Source: Methanomassiliicoccaceae archaeon
Lineage (GTDB): Archaea; Thermoplasmatota; Thermoplasmata; Methanomassiliicoccales; Methanomethylophilaceae
Length of the DNA stretch: 36,819 nucleotides
Assembly (NCBI GenBank): GCA_003560875.1
Contig: PWJQ01000040.1
Coordinates: forward strand, 1-36,819
Direction: 5' to 3'
Shown here: piece by piece, positions 27,779-35,383 of the stretch
Layout of the letters: each line of letters opens with the position of its first letter
Numbering within the stretch: position 1 is the stretch's first letter
Translations under genes and position numbers: made by a program
Notes under the pieces: model-generated
Seen by the model: the letters and a program-made list of their open reading frames with translations, nothing else
Databases searched by the model: none
What the model was told of the DNA's origin: nothing

Positions 27779-28449
27779 CTCCGTTCCTCCTTCTTCACCA
27801 CTATGCGCGAGCCGCCGTCACGTCCCTTGGACCAATCCTTCGGCGGCAGCATTATCTCCAGAAGGTCGAGCCTCCCCTTGCTTCTGACCTGGTCGTATAT
27901 GAGCTGCCAGGCGCAATCCCTTTCCGGCGAGAGCTCGCATTTGCCTCCTTGTGATCCACCGCAAGGGCCGTTCTGCAGCATCTTCGAACAACGGGCGATG
28001 GGGCATATGCCGCCACTCAGATGGATGGTGCAGTCCCCGCAGCCGGCGCAGCGTTCCTTCCATCTCCCCTTCCCCTCCGGGGAACCCATGGCGGAGGTGT
28101 CTATCCCCGGTATGACGACCCTTTCGGGATAGACCTCCGACAGCACCTGTGCACCGACCCCGCATCCCAGGGAGACGACGACATCGCTCTCCTTCACCAC
28201 TCCCGCTATCTCCTGGTCGAAGTCCTTCTCGCACTGACGTTGTAGTGTCACGGTGGAGACCGTCCAACCCAGTTCCTGGGAGGCGGAGTGATCTTCCAGC
28301 GATGAGGCCAGTTCGGTGACCTCCTTCTCACCTCCCGCGAGACAGACGGCCACACAGGAGCGGCATCCCACCACTAGTATCCTGCCGCCTCCCTCGGACT
28401 CCACCATGCTGATGATGTCCGCCAATGGTTTCTGCTCGCCGATTATCAT
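27775..28449 (-). CDS. metV: MetV-like methylene-THF reductase zinc/C-terminal domain protein
   Basis: MIIGEQKPLADIISMVE...ILVVGCRSCVAVCLAGGEKE...CAGCGDCTIHLSGGICPIARCSKMLQNGPCGGSQGGKCEL; directly upstream of metF. Confidence 0.9.
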   Translation of the reverse strand: MIIGEQKPLADIISMVESEGGGRILVVGCRSCVAVCLAGGEKEVTELASSLEDHSASQELGWTVSTVTLQRQCEKDFDQEIAGVVKESDVVVSLGCGVGAQVLSEVYPERVVIPGIDTSAMGSPEGKGRWKERCAGCGDCTIHLSGGICPIARCSKMLQNGPCGGSQGGKCELSPERDCAWQLIYDQVRSKGRLDLLEIMLPPKDWSKGRDGGSRIVVKKEERR

Positions 28450-28566
28450 GGTCGCACCCTCCTCCCCTCGGGAAGGACAATCCAATCAAGAATAAGGGCG
28501 ATATAACCTTTATGTCCTGAGGGCTTGTTGTCAATGACACGATGATATCGGGAGGCGGGAAGTGAT

Positions 28567-29391
28567 ATGAGGGTACTGGCATTCACCATAGACCTCGACC
28601 GGGACTGCAACACCGCCGTGCGCGGTGAGACGGCGGCGGCATCGCGATCCTGCGGCGTCATGACCGCCCCCTGTCATGACGCCTCCTCGCAGGGCATGGA
28701 GCTCCTCGCTGACATGCTGAGGTCGATGGCGTTCCCCGCCACGGTCTTCTCCGAGGGGGACTCGTTGCGCAGCCTGCCCGAACCATCGCTGCTGCGCGGT
28801 CTTGAGCCCGCCTGCCATGGGATGGAGCATGAGGACCTCACCGGCGAATCCACCGGCATAATGTTGGAAGACGACCAGCTGGCGGACATAATCGCACGGT
28901 CCTGGGACGCGGTGGTCTCCACCACCGGCGCCGTGCCGCGCGGTTTCCGTGCTCCATACTTGAACATAGACCCCCGCGTGCTCGGCCTCGTGAGGGAACA
29001 AGGGTTCAGCTACGACTCATCGATGACCGAGGAGGTCGTCAACGGGGCGCTCAAGCCCCACTTCCTGCCCCAGGGCCTGTGGGAGTTCCCCCTGGCGCGC
29101 GACACCGATGCCGATGGCAAGGTGATCGATTCATACCTCTGGGCCATGCACGAGGGCCGAAGGCCAGAATCGGATTACATCCGCATGATCGACCGTTTCC
29201 AAGAAGGCGTCCTGGTGATGGCTACGCATAGTTGGCACGTGATGGAGAGCGTAAGGGGAGGCGCCAAGGACTCCAGGCAGACCTCCGCGGAGCTGGACGC
29301 CATAAGCAGGATGCTGGGGCACGCCCAGGACTCGGGGTTCGAGCTGTTGACGCTGTCCGCGGCCGAGGACCTGCTCAACGCAGGCCGGTGA
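28567..29391 (+). CDS. Polysaccharide deacetylase family protein
   Basis: MRVLAFTIDLDRDCN...HGMEHEDLT...GAVPRGFRAPYLNIDPRVLGLVREQGFSYDSSM...LVMATHSWH. Confidence 0.85.
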   Translation: MRVLAFTIDLDRDCNTAVRGETAAASRSCGVMTAPCHDASSQGMELLADMLRSMAFPATVFSEGDSLRSLPEPSLLRGLEPACHGMEHEDLTGESTGIMLEDDQLADIIARSWDAVVSTTGAVPRGFRAPYLNIDPRVLGLVREQGFSYDSSMTEEVVNGALKPHFLPQGLWEFPLARDTDADGKVIDSYLWAMHEGRRPESDYIRMIDRFQEGVLVMATHSWHVMESVRGGAKDSRQTSAELDAISRMLGHAQDSGFELLTLSAAEDLLNAGR

Positions 29392-31045
29392 CCTGCCCGC
29401 ATTCATCGAGGTCTATGGTCATCGCCGACGGCTTCTTCGGCAGCCCGGGCATGAGGTTCATCTGCCCGCAGACCGGGACCACGAACCCGGCTCCGCTGGA
29501 GATGGTCATCTCCCGCACGGTCAGCTTCCATCCCTTCGGCGCCCCCCGTTGCCGCGGGTCGTCGCTCAGGGAGGCTTGCGTCTTTGCCATGCAGACCGGC
29601 AGATGACCGTAGCCGTGAGCCTCGATGGACTCCAGCGACTTCTCCGCCGCGCTGAGGAATATGACCTGCCCGGCACCGTATATGAGCTTGGCAACGGTCT
29701 CGACCTTCTCCCTGATGGGGAGGGTGGTGTCATACAGCATGCGGAAGTCGCCATCATTGCGGTCGATGGCCGCCAGGACCTTGCGCGCCAACTCCTCGCC
29801 GCCTGCACCGCCGTCCTCGAAGACGGTGGACACCGCCGCCTCCACGCCGAGTTCGGCACAATGCTCCATCACCGCTGCGAGCTCCTCGGGACTGTCTCCG
29901 GGGAAGCGGTTGACGGCGACCACCGCCGGAAGTCCGAAAAGTCCTATGTTGGATATGTGACGGTCAAGGTTACCGAATCCCTGTCGCAGAGCATCCATGT
30001 CCGCCTGTTGGCAATCCTCGACACATTTGCCGCCATGCATCTTGAGCGCCCTGACCGAGGCCACCAGCACCACGCAGTCCGGCACCAGGCCCGATTGTCT
30101 GCACACTATGTTGAAGAACTTCTCCGCCCCCAGGTCGGCGGCGAAGCCGGTCTCGGTGACCACATAGTCCCCCATTTTCAGGGCGTAGCGGGTGGCGAGG
30201 ACCGAGTTCGTACCATGGGCGATGTTGGCGAAGGGGAAACCGTGCACGAACACCGGCTGACCCTCAAGGGTCTGCACCAGGTTGGGGCATATCGCGTCCT
30301 TGAGGAGCGCCATCAGGGCCCCGACGCATCCCAGTTGGCGGGCCAATACGGGATTGCCCTCGTGGTCGTACGCCACCGTGATCCTCTCCAACCTCTCCCG
30401 GAGGTCCTCCTGGCCGTTGGCGAGTGCGAGTATGGCGCTTATCTCCGATGCCGGAGTTATCATGAAGGAGCTCTCATGAGGGACACCGCCCCTCACCTTC
30501 CAGCCCAGGCCCATGACGATGTGCCTCAGCTCACGGGACCCGATGTCCATGGCCTTGCCGAGCAGGATGCGGGTGGGGTCTATGTCGAGATCGTTGCCTT
30601 TGGCGATATGACTCTCCAATATCGCCGAGAGGAGATTATGCGCCGCTCCCACGGCATGGATGTCGCCGGTGAAATGAAGGTTGATGTCCACCATGGGATG
30701 CACCTGGGCCTTGCCGCCGCCGGTCGCTCCTCCCTTGATGCCGAATATCGGCCCCAACGACGGCTCCCTCAAGGTCCCTATGGCATCGGCACCTAGCCGA
30801 CCGAGCCCCTGCACGAGGCCGATGGTGGTGACCGTCTTCCCCTCTCCCGCGGGGGTGGCGGTTATGGCCGTCGTGACGATGAGCTTACCGTTGGGGCGTC
30901 CGTCGAAACGGGTCAGTGAGGTCAAGGGCACCTTGGCCGCATCCCTGCCGTAGAGCAGCACGTCTTCCCAGCCCAGTCCCAGGGACTCCGCAACCTCCAA
31001 AATGGGGCGTACGCCGCCGCTTGCACCGTCGTTTTCCGAGCTCAT
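29375..31045 (-). CDS. fhs: Formate-tetrahydrofolate ligase
   Basis: 556 aa: TAITATPAGEGKTVTTIGLVQGL, REPSLGPIFGIKGGATGGGKAQVHPMVDINLHFTGDIHAVGAAHNLLSA. Confidence 0.97.
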   Translation of the reverse strand: MSSENDGASGGVRPILEVAESLGLGWEDVLLYGRDAAKVPLTSLTRFDGRPNGKLIVTTAITATPAGEGKTVTTIGLVQGLGRLGADAIGTLREPSLGPIFGIKGGATGGGKAQVHPMVDINLHFTGDIHAVGAAHNLLSAILESHIAKGNDLDIDPTRILLGKAMDIGSRELRHIVMGLGWKVRGGVPHESSFMITPASEISAILALANGQEDLRERLERITVAYDHEGNPVLARQLGCVGALMALLKDAICPNLVQTLEGQPVFVHGFPFANIAHGTNSVLATRYALKMGDYVVTETGFAADLGAEKFFNIVCRQSGLVPDCVVLVASVRALKMHGGKCVEDCQQADMDALRQGFGNLDRHISNIGLFGLPAVVAVNRFPGDSPEELAAVMEHCAELGVEAAVSTVFEDGGAGGEELARKVLAAIDRNDGDFRMLYDTTLPIREKVETVAKLIYGAGQVIFLSAAEKSLESIEAHGYGHLPVCMAKTQASLSDDPRQRGAPKGWKLTVREMTISSGAGFVVPVCGQMNLMPGLPKKPSAMTIDLDECGQVTGLR

Positions 31046-31077
31046 CCGAACCCCAATCGACTCTCCATAGATTATCT

Positions 31078-31093
31078 TTTTCAGTTATGAAAA
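31078..31093. repeat. Perfect 6-4-6 inverted repeat TTTTCA-GTTA-TGAAAA in the fhs/folD divergent promoter
   Basis: Read directly; followed by a TATA-like aatatatat at 31095-31103 about 28 bp upstream of the folD ATG. Confidence 0.7.
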
Positions 31094-31130
31094 GAATATA
31101 TATCGACCTAGCATAGTGCAAAAAGATAGG

Positions 31131-32015
31131 ATGAGTCACCGTCTGATTAACGGCAGGGATGTGGCCGCCCAGGTCACAGAGGCATTGGAGGACAGGCTGC
31201 AGGCCTTGAGGGCCCAGGACACCAATCCCGGATTGGCGGTGGTGGTCGTCGGTGACGACCCCGCGTCCCATGTCTACGTGCGGATGAAGGGCAAGGCCTG
31301 CGAGAGGTTGGGCATGCTGTCCCGCACGCACATCCTCCCTTCAACGACATCCGAGGATGACCTCCTCGACCTGATCGACGCTCTCAACGCCGACGGAGAG
31401 ATTCACGGCATTCTATGTCAACTGCCGCTCCCGCCGCACATAAATGAACGCAAGGTGATCGAGCGCATCGACCCCCGCAAGGACGTGGATGCCTTCCATC
31501 CTTACAACGTCGGCCGCATGCTCATCGGGGACCCTCTGTTCCTCCCCGCCACGCCGGCGGGCGTTCAGCGTCTCCTCATCAGTCACGACATCGAGACCCG
31601 TGGAAAGCACGTGGTGGTCCTCGGTCGCAGCAACATCGTGGGCAAGCCCATGGCCTCCATCCTTATGCAGAAGGGGGAGGGCGGCGATGCCACGGTGACT
31701 GTGGCCCACTCCCGTAGCACCGACCTCCCTGGCCTCTGCCGACAAGCGGACATCCTCATCGCCGCGGTGGGCATACCGTTCTTCGTCAAGGCGGACATGG
31801 TCAAGGAGGGGGCGGTGGTCATCGATGTGGGCACCAACCGTGTCGACGACCCCGGGAGCGAGAAAGGCTACCGCCTCGTGGGGGATGTGGATTTCGACAA
31901 CGTCAAGGAGAAGGCGGCGGCGATCTCACCCTCACCAGGAGGTGTGGGTCCCATGACCATCGCCATGCTCATGGAGAACACCGTCAAGGCCGCCGAGATG
32001 ACATTGCGCCCTTAA
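31131..32015 (+). CDS. folD: Bifunctional methylene-THF dehydrogenase/methenyl-THF cyclohydrolase
   Basis: VVVGDDPASHVYVRMKGKACERLGM, ILCQLPLPPHINERKVIERIDPRKDVDAFHPYNVGRML, VVLGRSNIVGKPMASILMQ. Confidence 0.97.
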   Translation: MSHRLINGRDVAAQVTEALEDRLQALRAQDTNPGLAVVVVGDDPASHVYVRMKGKACERLGMLSRTHILPSTTSEDDLLDLIDALNADGEIHGILCQLPLPPHINERKVIERIDPRKDVDAFHPYNVGRMLIGDPLFLPATPAGVQRLLISHDIETRGKHVVVLGRSNIVGKPMASILMQKGEGGDATVTVAHSRSTDLPGLCRQADILIAAVGIPFFVKADMVKEGAVVIDVGTNRVDDPGSEKGYRLVGDVDFDNVKEKAAAISPSPGGVGPMTIAMLMENTVKAAEMTLRP

Positions 32016-32054
32016 ACAATCGAAAGGTATTTCTTGCTATCACTGCCTTCGGGG

Positions 32055-32696
32055 ATGAACATGCTGAGGGAATGTGAAGAACACGGATATTTCCGCGATG
32101 AGCGTTGCCCGGTCTGCGATGAAGAGGGCAAGTTCCTCATGAGCACCGAGGAGATGGACAAGGTCGGACGTACCATGGCCGGCATATTGCGCCATTTCCC
32201 GGAGAGGTTCGAGTTGGAGATGGATGACCAGGGTTTCGTCTCCTTACGGGAGATGGTATCCGCGATGAGGGATAACAACCGACGCATGCATTGGTTGCGC
32301 ACCCATCATGTCATCGCCTTGGTGGAGAGCGACCCCAAGGGCAGGTACCAGGTGAGCGGCGACAACGTCCGCGCCACCTACGGCCACACCTTGGAACTCG
32401 ATCTCAGACACCCCTCGGACAATATACCTGACGAACTGTTCTACCCCGCCACGTCCGAGGAGGCGGAGATCATCCTGGAGACCGGCATAATACCCGCCGA
32501 TCGACGCATGGTGCATCTGTCGAAGACCTATGAGGACGCCTTCTCCGCCGGATCGGTCAGGGTCGATGAGCCGGTGATATTGGCCGTGGACACTGTCAGG
32601 GCGAGGGCCGACGGCATCGAGATCGGTCGGGCCGCCCGTACCGTGTATCTTTGCAGCCAGGTCCCTCCGGAGTACCTGAGCGAAAGTCAGCGCTGA
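32055..32696 (+). CDS. kptA: RNA 2'-phosphotransferase (Tpt1/KptA) with N-terminal zinc-ribbon-like segment
   Basis: CEEHGYFRDERCPVCDEEG; LRHFPERFELEMDDQGFVSLREMVSAM...LVESDPKGRYQVSGDNVRATYGHT. Confidence 0.92.
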   Translation: MNMLRECEEHGYFRDERCPVCDEEGKFLMSTEEMDKVGRTMAGILRHFPERFELEMDDQGFVSLREMVSAMRDNNRRMHWLRTHHVIALVESDPKGRYQVSGDNVRATYGHTLELDLRHPSDNIPDELFYPATSEEAEIILETGIIPADRRMVHLSKTYEDAFSAGSVRVDEPVILAVDTVRARADGIEIGRAARTVYLCSQVPPEYLSESQR

Positions 32697-32697
32697 G

Positions 32698-33531
32698 ATG
32701 TTCCGTAACGCGTCCGAGCTGATGGAATCCTCGCCGCAGGATTGTTACCGCTCGCATGTGACGTCCTTCGCCTGGGAGGGCTTCCAGCCGGTGCTCACCG
32801 AGAGGGTGATGGCCACTGCTGAGCTCCGCAGCTTGTCCTTGGAGCCCTTGGACATGTTCGTGTCCGAGGCCCGCCGTTGCGTCGGCAGCGGCGATGAGGT
32901 CTGCGGCACCGTCCTTGAGAACCGTATGCCCCGCTGCCGGGGATGCGACAGTTTCCCGGTGCAGGAGTGCCGTTTCCAACCGCGATGCCGTGGCAACATG
33001 TGCGAGGACACGGTGTGTGGCGATCCCCACGTGGTCTACATCGCAGTGTTCGCCTCCAATCTCAAAGTGGGGATGACACGGTCATCACGCCTACGGGAGA
33101 GGGGGATCGAGCAGGGTGCGGACATCATGGCCTCCGTGGGCGAGTACGGTTCCCGTATGCAGGCCCGGTCGGCGGAACAGTCCCTGTCAAGGTCCCGGGG
33201 CATCCCGCAGACCATGTCATCGGCGACCCTGGCCAATTGCTTGGGGGACGGCTCCCTGGATCAGGCCCAGGCCCTATGGGAGGATGTCGGGAAGACGTTC
33301 GAAACGTCCACGGAGACAATCCTCGACGGATATCCTCTCAAAGGATTGGAGGGCGTGCCGCGGGTGATGCCCACCGCTGGAAAGCACCGTGGCGAGTTCT
33401 TGGGCGCCAAGGGGCGCCTGGCGGTATACCGTGACGAACTGGGGATGCTCAAGGCCATAGACCTCAAGGACCTAGTGTCCCGCTTCATCGGCACCGCCCC
33501 CTCGCTCTGCGCCCAGTCGACGCTCTTCTAA
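32698..33531 (+). CDS. DUF2797-family protein
   Basis: CRGCDSFPVQECRFQPRCRGNMCEDTVCGDPHVVYIAVFASNLKVGMTRSSRLRERGIEQGADIMASV...RSAEQSLSRSRGI; starts 1 nt after the KptA stop. Confidence 0.75.
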   Translation: MFRNASELMESSPQDCYRSHVTSFAWEGFQPVLTERVMATAELRSLSLEPLDMFVSEARRCVGSGDEVCGTVLENRMPRCRGCDSFPVQECRFQPRCRGNMCEDTVCGDPHVVYIAVFASNLKVGMTRSSRLRERGIEQGADIMASVGEYGSRMQARSAEQSLSRSRGIPQTMSSATLANCLGDGSLDQAQALWEDVGKTFETSTETILDGYPLKGLEGVPRVMPTAGKHRGEFLGAKGRLAVYRDELGMLKAIDLKDLVSRFIGTAPSLCAQSTLF

Positions 33532-33582
33532 AACAATAAAAACGTTGACTGTGTTCACCGGCCAAAGAATCGGTGTACTGCA

Positions 33583-34533
33583 ATGACCGAGACATTGAGA
33601 CCAGACCAGGTCAAGGACCGTTACGGCAAGTTGTTCTGTAAGGGATTCTTCACCATTGTCGACGAGAAGAACGGCATAGCTCAGGTCATAGAGAGATGCA
33701 TCGCCCGCGGCCCTCCCGAGTGGGACGCGGTGAACCGTAAGCGTGCCGGGGGCGTCGTGAAGGATGTCCGCGTCGACGGTCACACCCTCATAATGGACAC
33801 CATTATCGGTGAGGGCGAACTCTCGTTCGGACCGGTGACCAAGGACCTTGGCGGTCAAGGCCTGAGGTCACTCTTGGTCGAAGGGGGCCAGGTTGTGACC
33901 AGTTGGGTGGGACTCGCCGGCGCCTCGGTGGGCGTGGGCGCCTGCATCCCGCAGGCCCCTGAGGTCATATCGACCACCTACCCCGAAGGCTTCAAGCTCG
34001 GTGGCGCCCACCGTGCCGAGGTCGAGGTCCGCAGCCCCAAGATGGTCAGGGTCATCATCGGTGCCGATGACACGGACACCAAGGAGAAGGGGGCATCATG
34101 GTCGTTGATGATGAGGATGGGCCAAGACTGTCCGGTGGGCCGTTTCCTGGACCACAAGATCATCCAGCTCAACCCCCTGGTCCCGAACAAGACCACCAAC
34201 TGCTGTTCCACCGCCGTATCGTTCGCGGTGGAGGAGAGACAGATCGATGAGCTCCTGGATTACGCCAAGGCCTATCTCCAAGAGCACACCTACTCCGACG
34301 ATACCGTTATGACCTCGTACGTGGGTTTGAAAGTGCCCGGGTCGTTGGAGGATTTCGGCTGGAAGTCGAAGAGCATAATATTCACCATCGACGATGCCCT
34401 CGAGGTCGCCAAGAAGTCCGGCGTCGGGGTGCACGAGATAACCGGTCCCAAAGGGACCATAGGCGCCGTCGCCGCCATCGGCTGCTTCGACATGGGCCTC
34501 AAAGCGGCGGGCCTGCCCCAGGACTTCGAGTGA
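33583..34533 (+). CDS. Methanogenesis marker protein 11 family (TiaS-related DDT motif)
   Basis: VRVIIGADDTDTKEKGASWSLMMRMG...PLVPNKTTNCCSTAVSFAVEE...VGVHEITGPKGTIGAVAAIGCFDMG. Confidence 0.82.
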   Translation: MTETLRPDQVKDRYGKLFCKGFFTIVDEKNGIAQVIERCIARGPPEWDAVNRKRAGGVVKDVRVDGHTLIMDTIIGEGELSFGPVTKDLGGQGLRSLLVEGGQVVTSWVGLAGASVGVGACIPQAPEVISTTYPEGFKLGGAHRAEVEVRSPKMVRVIIGADDTDTKEKGASWSLMMRMGQDCPVGRFLDHKIIQLNPLVPNKTTNCCSTAVSFAVEERQIDELLDYAKAYLQEHTYSDDTVMTSYVGLKVPGSLEDFGWKSKSIIFTIDDALEVAKKSGVGVHEITGPKGTIGAVAAIGCFDMGLKAAGLPQDFE

Positions 34534-34542
34534 GTTGCAACC

Positions 34543-35331
34543 ATGACCCTCCAAAAAGGAATCTCGAGGATAATCTCCGACACCGCTTACAACACCTACG
34601 AGGCTAAGCTGGAGAAGGAGGTCCTCGCCTATCCCGCCCCCAACCACGTGGCCATAATCATGGACGGTAACCGTCGTTTCGCCCAAGAGATGGGCATGGC
34701 GGGCGCCGGTGGCCATGAGAAGGGCAGGGAGAAGCTGGAGGAGGTCATGGAATGGTGTCAGGAATTGGGTATAAAGATACTCACCGTCTACGCATTCTCC
34801 ACCGAGAACTTCAACCGCGCCGGGGAGGAGGTCGAGCTCCTCATGGAGCTCTTCGAGGAGAGCTTCCGCACCTTGGCGGAGGAGAAGAGGGTGCATGAGA
34901 ACCGCATACGCATAAAGGTCCTCGGCAACCGCGAACTGCTCTCACAGAGCATACAGGACGCCATCGCGGAGGTGGAGGAGGCCACCAAGGACTACGACTC
35001 CAACTTCTACAACATAGCCATCGCTTACGGCGGCCGTGAGGAGTTGGTGCATGCCTTCCGACGCATCGCCGCCAAGGTCGAGGAGGGCTGCATCAAGGCC
35101 GAGGAGATCGATGAGGACCTGATATCCAACCACATGTACACCTCCCACGTGCCCGATCCCGACCTGGTGCTCCGCACCAGCGGCGAGGTGAGGATATCCA
35201 ACTTCCTCCTGTGGCAGATGGCTTACTCCGAACTCTACTTCACCGACATATACTGGCCTGGTTTCAGGCGTATAGACTTCATGCGGGCCGTGAGGGCATA
35301 CCAGCAGCGTAAGAGACGCTACGGGGTGTGA
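34543..35331 (+). CDS. uppS: Isoprenyl (undecaprenyl/polyprenyl) diphosphate synthase, cis-type
   Basis: PNHVAIIMDGNRRFAQEMG, LTVYAFSTENFNRAGEEV, DPDLVLRTSGEVRISNFLLWQMAYSELYFTDIYWPGF. Confidence 0.97.
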   Translation: MTLQKGISRIISDTAYNTYEAKLEKEVLAYPAPNHVAIIMDGNRRFAQEMGMAGAGGHEKGREKLEEVMEWCQELGIKILTVYAFSTENFNRAGEEVELLMELFEESFRTLAEEKRVHENRIRIKVLGNRELLSQSIQDAIAEVEEATKDYDSNFYNIAIAYGGREELVHAFRRIAAKVEEGCIKAEEIDEDLISNHMYTSHVPDPDLVLRTSGEVRISNFLLWQMAYSELYFTDIYWPGFRRIDFMRAVRAYQQRKRRYGV

Positions 35332-35350
35332 GCTCACAACCTTTATGTAT

Positions 35351-35375
35351 CCTCTCGGCTTAGAGCGCCGAGAGG
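35351..35375. repeat. Perfect 9-bp-stem inverted repeat CCTCTCGGC-TTAGAGC-GCCGAGAGG upstream of the B12/radical SAM gene
   Basis: Arms are exact reverse complements; just downstream of TATA-like ctttatgtat. Confidence 0.85.
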
Positions 35376-35383
35376 GAACACCA

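Noticed and set aside
29549-30796. 415-aa plus-strand ORF opposite fhs
   Set aside because: Shadow ORF of conserved fhs.
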